A stretch of 31,808 nt of DNA, taken from NCBI GenBank assembly GCA_905235775.1, contig CAJOMY010000002.1:1-31808 (forward strand), in the 5' to 3' direction. The position numbers were made by a program, and so were the translations under genes. The DNA comes from an uncultured Bacteroidales bacterium. GTDB lineage: Bacteria; Bacteroidota; Bacteroidia; Bacteroidales; UBA932. The notes beneath the pieces were generated by a model. That model saw nothing but the letters and a program-made list of their open reading frames with translations, had not been told where the DNA came from and did no database searches. This document shows positions 14,759 to 21,841 of this stretch, in pieces; positions within the stretch are counted from its first letter, which is position 1; each line of letters starts with the position of its first letter.

Positions 14759-15559
14759 ATGAAGAAATTCTTCGCTCAAGCCTATATTTGGCTCCTGCTC
14801 TTGCTGCTGTACGCGCCGCTGATCCTCATCGCCATTTTCTCCTTCACGGAAAGCCGCGTGCTGGGCAGCTGGACGGGATTTTCCACCCGACTGTATGCCA
14901 ACCTCTTCTCCGGCCAGATGCAAGAGAGCGGTTCGCTGCTCGCCGCCGTGGAGAACACGCTGCTGATCGCCTTCGTCTCCGCCACCGTGGCGATGGTCCT
15001 CGGGACCGTGGCCGCCGTGGGCATCCATAACCTGCAGGGGCGCAAGAAGCAGGCTGTCACCTTCCTGAACAACATTCCGATGATCAATCCGGACGTTATC
15101 ACGGGTGTATCGCTCTTCCTGTTGTTTGTCTTCCTGCATCTCAGCCAAGGTTACCTGACGGTCATCCTGGCACACATCACCTTCGGCACGCCGTATGTCG
15201 TGCTGAGCGTGATACCGAAGCTCCGGCAGATGAATCCGAATGTCTACGAGGCCGCCCTCGACCTCGGCGCCACGCCTGCCCAGGCCCTGCGCAAGGTGCT
15301 CGTGCCGCAGTTGCGTCCCGGCATGATATCCGGCTTCATCCTGGCGTTCACGATGTCCCTGGACGACTTCGCGGTGACTTTCTTCACCCGGGGCACCATC
15401 GGTCTGGAGACACTCTCCACCTACATTTATGCGGATGCCCGCAAGGGCGGACTGACACCGGAACTGCGTGCGCTGATGACGCTGATCTTCCTGATTATCC
15501 TGATCCTGCTGCTGATCATCAATGTCCGGCAGACCAAAATGCAAAAAGTTAATGTGTAA
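14759..15559 (+). CDS. potC: Polyamine ABC transporter permease PotC
   Basis: This is the second permease subunit, 266 aa. The N-terminal membrane helix is YIWLLLLLLYAPLILIAIFSF (9-29), followed by further helices. The EAA motif is EAALDLGATPAQALRKVLVP (about 174-193). MSLDDFAVTFFTRG is the typical PotC block after it. It forms the channel heterodimer with PotB and docks PotA. It ends 4 nt before the potD start codon. Confidence 0.93.
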   Translation: MKKFFAQAYIWLLLLLLYAPLILIAIFSFTESRVLGSWTGFSTRLYANLFSGQMQESGSLLAAVENTLLIAFVSATVAMVLGTVAAVGIHNLQGRKKQAVTFLNNIPMINPDVITGVSLFLLFVFLHLSQGYLTVILAHITFGTPYVVLSVIPKLRQMNPNVYEAALDLGATPAQALRKVLVPQLRPGMISGFILAFTMSLDDFAVTFFTRGTIGLETLSTYIYADARKGGLTPELRALMTLIFLIILILLLIINVRQTKMQKVNV

Positions 15560-15563
15560 TACC

Positions 15564-16856
15564 ATGAGAAGACTCTGCCTCGCGGTTGCCGCCACGCTCC
15601 TGCTGTGCGGCTGTGGGACCGACCGCACCCAAATCCTGAAGGTTTACAACTGGTCTGACTATCTCGACCTCGAACTGATCGGCGAGTTCGAACAGTGGTA
15701 CGAGGAGCAGACGGGGGAGCCCGTAAAGGTCATTTACCAGACTTTCGACGTCAACGAGACCATGCTCTCCAAGATCGAGAAGGGCCACGAGGATTTCGAT
15801 GTCGTCTGCCCGTCCGACTACATCATCGAACGCATGCTGGCAGAGGACCTGCTGCTCCCAATCGACCGCGACTTCGGGGATACGCCCAATTACATTGACG
15901 AAAACCTGGCCCCCTACATCCGCGCCTGCTTCGACAAGATGGCCGGCAGCGGCAAGAATGCCAATGATTACGCCGTGGGCTATATGTGGGGAACGACCGG
16001 CATCATGTATAACGCCAAGTACGTCACCGAGGAGGAGGCCTCCAGCTGGGACATTCTCCGCAACCCCAAGTTTGCCGACAAAATCTTCATCAAGGATTCC
16101 GCCCGCGATGTCTTCTCGCAGATTATCCTCTTCCTGCACCAGGAAGACATCCGCAGCGGCAAGGTCACGATGGATGAGCTGATGCTCGACTCCTCAGACG
16201 AAGCCCTGGCCGAAGTGGAAGCCTTCATGAGCCAGGTAAAGCCCCTTGTAGCGGGCTGGGAGGCCGATTTCGGTAAGGATCAGATGGTGCAGGAGCGTGG
16301 CTGGATCAGCCTGAACTGGAGCGGCGACGGCGTCTGGGCCGCCGAAGAGGCCGCCGAAGTGGGGGTGGATCTCCGTTTCTCCCTGCCCAAGGAGGGCTTC
16401 ACGGTGTGGTTTGACGGCTGGGTGATCCCGAAATACGCCCAAAACCCCCGGGCTGCCAAGTACTGGATCAACTTCATGTCCCGCCCGGACAACGTGATCC
16501 GCAATGTCGAGGAAACGGGTTACGTGTCCGCAAGCGGCGCCCAGGAGGTGATGGAGGCCTTTGTCGACGAGACGCTGGATCCCATTGACTTGAGCTACTT
16601 CTTCGGCCCGTCGGCAGTTGCCGTGCGTATGGACCCGGTGCTCTATCCGGACCGTGCCGACATCGAACGCAGCACCCAGGAGCACGACTGGGGCGCACGC
16701 ACACCGCAACTCGTGGAGATGTGGAGCCGCGTGAAAGGGGAGAGCGCCAACGCCATGACCGCCATCGTGATCGGCACGGTGTTCGTGCTCATACTGGTCT
16801 ACGCCATCTTCCGCCGCATCAACGGCAAGAAGAAAAGAAGAGCCTACAGACGCTAG
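15564..16856 (+). CDS. potD: Polyamine-binding lipoprotein PotD with a C-terminal membrane anchor
   Basis: This is the solute-binding component of the transporter, 430 aa. The signal peptide ends in lipobox LCGC (C17), so the protein should be lipid-anchored. Residues matching the E. coli PotD polyamine site, from memory, are W30/Y33 in VYNWSDY, D178 and D182 in IKDSARDVF (E. coli has D and E), W252 in LNWSGDG, and W282/D284 in VWFDGW. This supports polyamines as ligand. Unusually, the C-terminus adds a hydrophobic helix (about 398-416) and a basic tail GKKKRRAYRR, so the protein may be tethered at both ends. The start MRRLCLAVAA was chosen over the in-frame ATG at 15522, which lies inside potC. 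Its stop codon overlaps the convergent dehydrogenase stop. Confidence 0.93.
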   Translation: MRRLCLAVAATLLLCGCGTDRTQILKVYNWSDYLDLELIGEFEQWYEEQTGEPVKVIYQTFDVNETMLSKIEKGHEDFDVVCPSDYIIERMLAEDLLLPIDRDFGDTPNYIDENLAPYIRACFDKMAGSGKNANDYAVGYMWGTTGIMYNAKYVTEEEASSWDILRNPKFADKIFIKDSARDVFSQIILFLHQEDIRSGKVTMDELMLDSSDEALAEVEAFMSQVKPLVAGWEADFGKDQMVQERGWISLNWSGDGVWAAEEAAEVGVDLRFSLPKEGFTVWFDGWVIPKYAQNPRAAKYWINFMSRPDNVIRNVEETGYVSASGAQEVMEAFVDETLDPIDLSYFFGPSAVAVRMDPVLYPDRADIERSTQEHDWGARTPQLVEMWSRVKGESANAMTAIVIGTVFVLILVYAIFRRINGKKKRRAYRR

Positions 16857-17806
16857 AGCAGCTTCTCCTGCAGGTGCTTCAGCATGTCCCTGGTCATCGT
16901 CTCCAGATTGTAAGACGGTGACCATCCCCATTCTTTGCGGGCGCACACGTCGTCCATCTTGTTGGGCCAGGAATCCGCAATGGCCTGGCGGACAGGATCG
17001 ACCTCGTAGCGCATCTTGAAATTCGGATAATGCTTGCGGATGGCTTCGTAGACCTCTTCCGGATCGAAGCTCATCGAGGCGATATTGAAGGCATTGCGGT
17101 GCACCAGATAGCGCGGGTCCGCCTCCATCAGGTTGACGGCCGCCTTGATGGCATCCGGCATATACATCATGTCCATGTAAGTACCTTGCGCCAGCGGACA
17201 GACGAACTCTTCCCCCTTGACCGCCGCATAGTAAATTTCCACGGCGTAATCCGTGGTGCCGCCGCCGGGCAGGGTCTTGTATGAGATCAGCCCCGGGAAA
17301 CGGACCGAGCGCGTGTCCACGCCGTATTTATGGAAATAATAATCACTCAGCAGTTCGGTCGCCACCTTGGTCACGCCGTACATCGAAGTCGGGCGCTGAA
17401 TGGTGTCCTGCGGGGTGTTGTCCCGCGGCGTGTCCGGGCCGAAAGATCCGATGGACGAGGGCGTGAACACGGCGCAGTGCTTCTCGCGCGAGACTTCCAG
17501 CACGTTGATCAGGCCGTTCATCTGGATGTCCCAGGCTTTGAGCGGCAGGCGTTCGGCGGTGGCGGAGAGCAGTGCGGCCAGGTTGTAGATCGTGTCGATG
17601 TCGTATTTGTCCACAATATCGGCGATCTGCCGGGCGTTGCAGACGTTCGCCTGCTCGGCGGGGCCGCTCTCGAGCAGGTCGCCGGTCGGGGCGGAACCGG
17701 GGATATATCCGGCCACGATGCGGCCGTGCCGATAGGTCTTGCGGAGTTTCATCGTTAGTTCCGAGCCGATCTGGCCGGTGGAACCGATGACGAGAACATT
17801 TTTCAT
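16853..17806 (-). CDS. L-threonine 3-dehydrogenase, SDR/UDP-galactose epimerase-like type
   Basis: The 317-aa protein is an extended short-chain dehydrogenase with the NAD-binding GSTGQIG motif at 8-14. The catalytic pair is Y143/K147 in SMYGVTKVATELL, with S117/S118 in FTPSSIGSFG. This family includes the metal-free L-threonine dehydrogenases that make 2-amino-3-ketobutyrate. The divergent neighbour is Kbl, which cleaves exactly that product, so the pathway threonine to glycine plus acetyl-CoA is complete. The start MKNVLVIGSTG was preferred over the ATG at 17830, which lies in the promoter palindrome region. The gene is convergent with potD and the two stops share the tetranucleotide CTAG. 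Confidence 0.88.
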   Translation of the reverse strand: MKNVLVIGSTGQIGSELTMKLRKTYRHGRIVAGYIPGSAPTGDLLESGPAEQANVCNARQIADIVDKYDIDTIYNLAALLSATAERLPLKAWDIQMNGLINVLEVSREKHCAVFTPSSIGSFGPDTPRDNTPQDTIQRPTSMYGVTKVATELLSDYYFHKYGVDTRSVRFPGLISYKTLPGGGTTDYAVEIYYAAVKGEEFVCPLAQGTYMDMMYMPDAIKAAVNLMEADPRYLVHRNAFNIASMSFDPEEVYEAIRKHYPNFKMRYEVDPVRQAIADSWPNKMDDVCARKEWGWSPSYNLETMTRDMLKHLQEKLL

Positions 17807-17838
17807 GAGTGATGTGAAGCGTGTTATCAATTATTGTA

Positions 17839-17855
17839 CAAATTTATTAAATTTG
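17839..17855. promoter_or_regulatory. Symmetric divergent promoter between the threonine dehydrogenase and kbl
   Basis: CAAATTTA-T-TAAATTTG is a perfect 8+1+8 palindrome. Each arm is a TAAATTTG -7 element, one for each strand (plus 17848-17855, minus 17846-17839). Both start codons lie the same distance away (33 nt: 17888 and 17806). Neither direction has a clear TTG at -33. The two genes of one pathway are probably expressed equally from this site, and a dimeric regulator could bind it. Confidence 0.6.
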
Positions 17856-17887
17856 TGGGAGAAAACGCTAATAAATCCACATAATTC

Positions 17888-19078
17888 ATGTACGGAAAGT
17901 TTCAATCCTATCTTCAGAACGAGTTGAAGGCCATCGACGAAGCCGGCCTTTACAAACGCGAACGGACCATCTGCTCCCCGCAGGGAGCGGAGATCACCCT
18001 TTCTGACGGCAGCAAGGCCCTGAATTTCTGTGCCAACAACTATCTCGGACTCTCGGACAACCCGCGCCTGATCGCCGCCGCCAAGAAGGCGATGGACAGC
18101 CGCGGCTTCGGCATGTCCTCGGTCCGCTTCATCTGCGGCTGCCAGGACCTGCATCGCGAACTGGAAAAAGCGGTTTCCGCTTATTTCCATACGGACGACA
18201 CCATCCTTTATGCCGCCTGCTTCGACGCGAACGGCGGCGTGTTCGAACCGCTGCTCACCGCAGAGGACGCCATCATCTCCGACGCGCTGAACCACGCTTC
18301 GATCATCGACGGTGTGCGCCTCTGCAAGGCTGTCCGCTATCGCTACGCGAACGCCGACATGGCAGAGCTGGAGAAGTGCCTCCAGGAGGCGCAGGCACAG
18401 CGCTTCCGCATCATCGTGACCGACGGTGTCTTCTCGATGGACGGCAACGTGGCCCCGATGGACCGGATCTGCGAGCTGGCCGAGCAATACGACGCCCTGG
18501 TGATGGTGGACGAGAGCCACAGCGCCGGCGTCGTGGGCCCGCGCGGCAGGGGAGTCGCCGAACTCTACGACCTGTACGGCCGCATTGACATCCACACCGG
18601 CACGCTGGGCAAGAGTTTCGGCGGCGCCGTAGGCGGCTTTACCACCGGCCGGCAGGAGATCATCGACATGCTGCGCCAGCGCAGCCGTCCGTACCTGTTC
18701 TCGAACTCGCTGCCGCCGATGATCTGCGCGGCCGGCATCGAGCTCTTCAAGATGCTGGACGAGAGCGACGAACTGCACGACCGCCAGCAGGAGAACGTGG
18801 CCTATTTCCGCGAGAAGATGATTGCCGCGGGCTTCGACATCAAGCCCACGCAGAGCGCCATCTGCGCCGTGATGCTCTATGATGCGCCGCTGAGCCAGCG
18901 TTTCGCCGCCGAGATGGCCAAAGAAGGCATTTTCGTGACCGGATTCTACTACCCGGTCGTGCCGAAAGGCCAGGCGCGCATCCGCGTGCAGCTCTCCGCC
19001 GCCCACACCCGCGAGCAGCTGGATAAAGCCATCGCCGCCTTCATCAAGGTGGGCAAAGGGCTCGGGGTAATTAAATAG
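17888..19078 (+). CDS. kbl: 2-amino-3-ketobutyrate CoA ligase (glycine C-acetyltransferase)
   Basis: Kbl cleaves 2-amino-3-ketobutyrate with CoA to glycine and acetyl-CoA. The 396-aa protein is an alpha-oxoamine synthase-family PLP enzyme. It has NFCANNYLGLSDNP (46-59), the SDALNHASIIDG block (131-142), D208 in VMVDESHSAGVVG and the Schiff-base lysine K242 in HTGTLGKSFGGAVGG. The sequence RFICGCQDLHRELE (80-93) is typical of Kbl, not of serine palmitoyltransferase or BioF relatives. The divergent dehydrogenase supports the assignment. Confidence 0.95.
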   Translation: MYGKFQSYLQNELKAIDEAGLYKRERTICSPQGAEITLSDGSKALNFCANNYLGLSDNPRLIAAAKKAMDSRGFGMSSVRFICGCQDLHRELEKAVSAYFHTDDTILYAACFDANGGVFEPLLTAEDAIISDALNHASIIDGVRLCKAVRYRYANADMAELEKCLQEAQAQRFRIIVTDGVFSMDGNVAPMDRICELAEQYDALVMVDESHSAGVVGPRGRGVAELYDLYGRIDIHTGTLGKSFGGAVGGFTTGRQEIIDMLRQRSRPYLFSNSLPPMICAAGIELFKMLDESDELHDRQQENVAYFREKMIAAGFDIKPTQSAICAVMLYDAPLSQRFAAEMAKEGIFVTGFYYPVVPKGQARIRVQLSAAHTREQLDKAIAAFIKVGKGLGVIK

Positions 19079-19103
19079 ATTCTTCGCTGTCGCTCAGGAT
19101 GAC
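19078..19103 (-). repeat. Dispersed repeat between kbl and the SprT-like gene
   Basis: On the minus strand it reads TGTCATCCTGAGCGACAGCG followed by AAGAAT, a good match to the GTCATCCTGAGCG element. It begins at the last base of the kbl stop codon and fills the 20-nt gap. The ATG used by the SprT-like gene (19099) is part of the conserved GGATGAC end of the repeat. Confidence 0.7.
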
Positions 19104-19743
19104 ACCTACGGTCGAATACCTGGAGGAGCGCTTCGACACCTTCAACCGGATGTGTTTCGACGGCGCTCTTCCGCGTGTTCCGATCAAGCTCAGCAGCGCC
19201 CGAAGTTTCGTCGGCCGGCTGCAGTACCGGCCCGTGCGCGACTGGCGGGGTCGGGTCGTGCGCAAGGAAGATTTCGTCCTGCGCATCAGCACCCGTTTCG
19301 ACCTGCATGAGGCTGAGATCGAGGATACGCTCATCCACGAGATGATCCATCTCTGGATTGCCGTCAGCGGCATTCAGGACAACTCCACGCACGGCCGCGA
19401 ATTCCGATCCAAGATGAAGGAAATCAATACCTTATACAATCGGCATCTGACCATCTCGCACAAATCCACGCCGGAAGAACAGGACCGGGACACCCGCATC
19501 CGGGATCACTGGTTCTGCGTCAGCCAGCTCGCCGACGGACGCACTGCCATCACCCTGGCCGCGAGCACCTGCATTCCCAGAATCCGCCGCATCTTCCGCT
19601 TGTCCCCGACCGTCCGAAGCCAGGTCTGGTACCATAGCACCGACCCCTGGTTCAACCGCTTTCCGCGCTGCCGCAGTCCGAAACTCTTCCCGGTCGATCC
19701 GGACGCGCTCCGGCCGCATCTTGACGGCGCAAAAACCCTCTGA
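19099..19743 (+). CDS. SprT-like zinc metalloprotease-fold protein
   Basis: The 214-aa protein has the SprT-type zinc site: HEMIH at 80-84 (H80, E81, H84) and a third ligand H98 in STHGREF. The N-terminal VEYLEERFDTFNRMCFDGALPRVPIKLSSARSF (about residues 5-37) is the usual SprT lead-in. SprT relatives include Spartan, a protease for DNA-protein crosslinks, but the bacterial role is unclear. The classic C-terminal zinc ribbon is not evident: only C140 and C158 are present in that region. The start ATG lies in the upstream dispersed repeat; the next in-frame Met (residue 18) would cut into the conserved region, so 19099 is likely. It may be co-transcribed with kbl. Confidence 0.85.
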   Translation: MTPTVEYLEERFDTFNRMCFDGALPRVPIKLSSARSFVGRLQYRPVRDWRGRVVRKEDFVLRISTRFDLHEAEIEDTLIHEMIHLWIAVSGIQDNSTHGREFRSKMKEINTLYNRHLTISHKSTPEEQDRDTRIRDHWFCVSQLADGRTAITLAASTCIPRIRRIFRLSPTVRSQVWYHSTDPWFNRFPRCRSPKLFPVDPDALRPHLDGAKTL

Positions 19744-19780
19744 CAAAAAAGATCAGGCCCTGCCTTCTCTGTCAGAAGCA

Positions 19781-19864
19781 TCGGACAGGAAAAGGCCGGT
19801 TTTTCGGGACAGCCCCCCATAATTCGAGGGGGCTGTCCAGGTTCTGCCGGGAAATCCTGTCCGG
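19781..19864. terminator. Nested inverted repeat / bidirectional terminator between convergent genes
   Basis: An inner hairpin pairs GGACAGCCCCC (19807-19817) with GGGGGCTGTCC (19828-19838), 11 perfect pairs with a 10-nt loop. Outside it TCGGACAGGA (19781-19790) pairs with TCCTGTCCGG (19855-19864) at 9 of 10 positions, making a larger imperfect structure of about 84 nt. A further short inverted repeat TCTGACA/TGTCAGA (19739-19745, 19770-19776) overlaps the SprT-like stop. It separates the plus-strand SprT-like gene from the minus-strand nitroreductase, so termination on both sides is likely, although neither side has a long T tract. Confidence 0.6.
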
Positions 19865-19874
19865 AAACGGAAAT

Positions 19875-20483
19875 CTACCACCTGTCGTAGTGGATGTTCT
19901 CCGGCTTCCATTTGTCCTTGGGCTGGTCGTCGCCGGCGGGATAGCCCACGGGCACGACACAGTAGGGGGCGACGCCTTCCGGGAGCCCCAGGGCTTCCCG
20001 AACAGTCGCCATCCGATCCTCATACGGATAGCAGGCGGTCCAGACGGCGCCCAGGCCGAGGGCCTCGGCAGCCAGCAGGAGATTCTCCGTGGCGGCGGCG
20101 CAGTCCGCATTCCAGTTGCCGTTCGGAATCTGCGGGGCTTCCGAGCCATCCTGGGCGGGACGGCCCTTCATCATCGTCTCCCCGCAAACGACAAACACGG
20201 CGGGCGCCTGGGCGGAAAGACCGCCCAGCGCATTCCGGATTTCGGGATCCGTCACGACGACGAAACGCCAGGGCTGAAGGTTCATTCCGGAAGGCGCGGA
20301 CATCGCGGCCCGGAGCAGGGTTTCGATCTGCGTAGGGGAGAGGGCCTGCTCCGTGTAGGAACGGACACTCTTTCGGTTGAAAATGTTGTCCAGCACCGCC
20401 TGGGAGGCATCGTCCCGGGCGGCGGGGGCGCAGGCGACGACGGCAAAGGCCAGCGCAAGTAAAATAAATCTGATCTTTTTCAT
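19875..20483 (-). CDS. Nitroreductase-family lipoprotein
   Basis: The 202-aa protein has a signal peptide with lipobox VVAC (C18 in MKKIRFILLALAFAVVACAP), then a nitroreductase/FMN-binding domain. The domain shows NRKSVRSYTEQALSPTQIE, RAAMSAPSGMNLQPWRFVVV and LLAAEALGLGAVWTACYP, all standard family blocks. Nitroreductases usually reduce quinones, flavins or nitro compounds in the cytosol with NAD(P)H. An exported, lipid-anchored version would need another electron source, so its role is uncertain. The start at 20483 was used because it gives a compact signal peptide; 20495 adds only MSAS. It lies 18 nt after the transporter gene and is probably in the same operon. Confidence 0.85.
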   Translation of the reverse strand: MKKIRFILLALAFAVVACAPAARDDASQAVLDNIFNRKSVRSYTEQALSPTQIETLLRAAMSAPSGMNLQPWRFVVVTDPEIRNALGGLSAQAPAVFVVCGETMMKGRPAQDGSEAPQIPNGNWNADCAAATENLLLAAEALGLGAVWTACYPYEDRMATVREALGLPEGVAPYCVVPVGYPAGDDQPKDKWKPENIHYDRW

Positions 20484-20501
20484 AGATGCGGACAATGGGT
20501 T

Positions 20502-21773
20502 TTATGCTTTCTGCGGATCTTTGAAGAAAATGGCGAAAAGGACGCTTACTACGAAGGCGTAGGCGGCAAAGATGTACCAGGCCGTGCTCCAGGACGGTTC
20601 GGCCGCCTCATAGACAAAGTGATTCACCACGCGGCCGGCGGCCCAGGTGCCGATCGAGGCGCCCAGACCATTGGTCATCAGCATGAAAAGGCCCTGGGCC
20701 GAAGAACGGATGCCCTTGTCGGTATTCTCGTTGACGAAGAGCGAGCCGGAGATGTTGAAGAAGTCGAACGCCACGCCGTAGACGATGCAGCTGAGGATGA
20801 ACATCCACACGCCACCGCCCGGATTGCCGGCCCCGAAGAAGCCAAAGCGGAACACCCATGCAAACATGGCAATCAGCATCACTTTCTTGATGCCGAACTT
20901 CTTCATGGCAAAGGGAATCAGCAGGATGCAGAGCGTCTCGGAAATCTGGCTGATGGATATCAGCGCGTTGGCATTGTTGGCACCCCAGGAATTCGCGAAA
21001 AGCGGATTATCCTGGAAGGAAGTGATGAAAGTATTGGCATAGCCGTTGGTGATCTGCAGGGAGGCGCCGAGCAACATCGAAAAGATGAAGAAAACGGCGA
21101 ACTGACGGTCCTTGAAGAGGCGGAATGCGCTCAGGCCCGTAGCTTCAGCGAAGGTCTGGGATCCCTCGGACCTGGGCTTGCACGGGCAGTCCGGCAGGGT
21201 CAGGGCATAGCCGCAAAGCACGAGGCTCAGGATACCGGACACGAAGAACTGGTTGTAGGTGTGCTGAAACTGGATTCCGTCAGCGCCCTTGACGAAATTG
21301 ACGAAAAGCATCGTCAGGATGAAACCGACGGTGCCGAACACGCGGATGGGCGGAAAATCCTTGACCGGATCCTTGCCGGCTTTCTCCAAGGCGTTGTAGG
21401 CAACCGAATTGGAGATGGCGATCGTCGGCATGAAGAAGGCGATGCTCAGGGCGTACAAGATGTAGAACGGACCGAACTGGATGGCGGCGCCGGCTTGCAT
21501 GGCGTAGAAGCCGGCGCCCAGCATCGCCAGGCCGGCGACGCCCTGGCAGAGGGAGAGCACCTTCTGGGCCGGAATCCACTTGTCGGCGATGATACCCATC
21601 AGGGCCGGCATGAAAATCGAAACGAAACCCTGCGTGGCGAAGAAAAGCCAGATCTGGGGGCCGAAGCCGCTGCGGGCAAGGAAACTGCCCATGGAAGTGA
21701 GATAGGCACCCCAGGCCGCGAACTCCAGGAAGTTCATCACGATGAGCTTGAGGGTGACATTGGATTTGTTCAT
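20502..21773 (-). CDS. Nucleoside:H+ symporter, NupG/XapB-type major facilitator
   Basis: This is a 423-aa inner-membrane transporter with about 12 hydrophobic segments. The N-terminus LKLIVMNFLEFAAWGAYLTSMGSFL, the conserved FMPALMGIIADKWIPAQKVL loop and the late SAQGLFMLMTNGLGASIGTWAAG helix resemble the nucleoside:H+ symporter family typified by NupG. Bacteroidales have many such paralogs, some with other substrates, so the nucleoside call is probable but not proven. A -7 element TACTTTTG on the minus strand (21807-21800) lies 27 nt upstream of the start. It is followed by the lipoprotein nitroreductase. Confidence 0.85.
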   Translation of the reverse strand: MNKSNVTLKLIVMNFLEFAAWGAYLTSMGSFLARSGFGPQIWLFFATQGFVSIFMPALMGIIADKWIPAQKVLSLCQGVAGLAMLGAGFYAMQAGAAIQFGPFYILYALSIAFFMPTIAISNSVAYNALEKAGKDPVKDFPPIRVFGTVGFILTMLFVNFVKGADGIQFQHTYNQFFVSGILSLVLCGYALTLPDCPCKPRSEGSQTFAEATGLSAFRLFKDRQFAVFFIFSMLLGASLQITNGYANTFITSFQDNPLFANSWGANNANALISISQISETLCILLIPFAMKKFGIKKVMLIAMFAWVFRFGFFGAGNPGGGVWMFILSCIVYGVAFDFFNISGSLFVNENTDKGIRSSAQGLFMLMTNGLGASIGTWAAGRVVNHFVYEAAEPSWSTAWYIFAAYAFVVSVLFAIFFKDPQKA

Positions 21774-21799
21774 AATAATACGCGTCTTATTTGTATCTG

Positions 21800-21837
21800 C
21801 AAAAGTAAAGGTTTTTCGTCGGATTTCACTATCTTTG
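21800..21837. promoter_or_regulatory. Divergent -7 elements between the nucleoside transporter and tgt
   Basis: TACTTTTG on the minus strand (21807-21800) faces the transporter, and TATCTTTG on the plus strand (21830-21837) faces tgt. Neither has a good TTG at -33. The tgt element ends only 4 nt before the tgt ATG, which implies a leaderless or nearly leaderless tgt mRNA. Confidence 0.5.
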
Positions 21838-21841
21838 AAAG

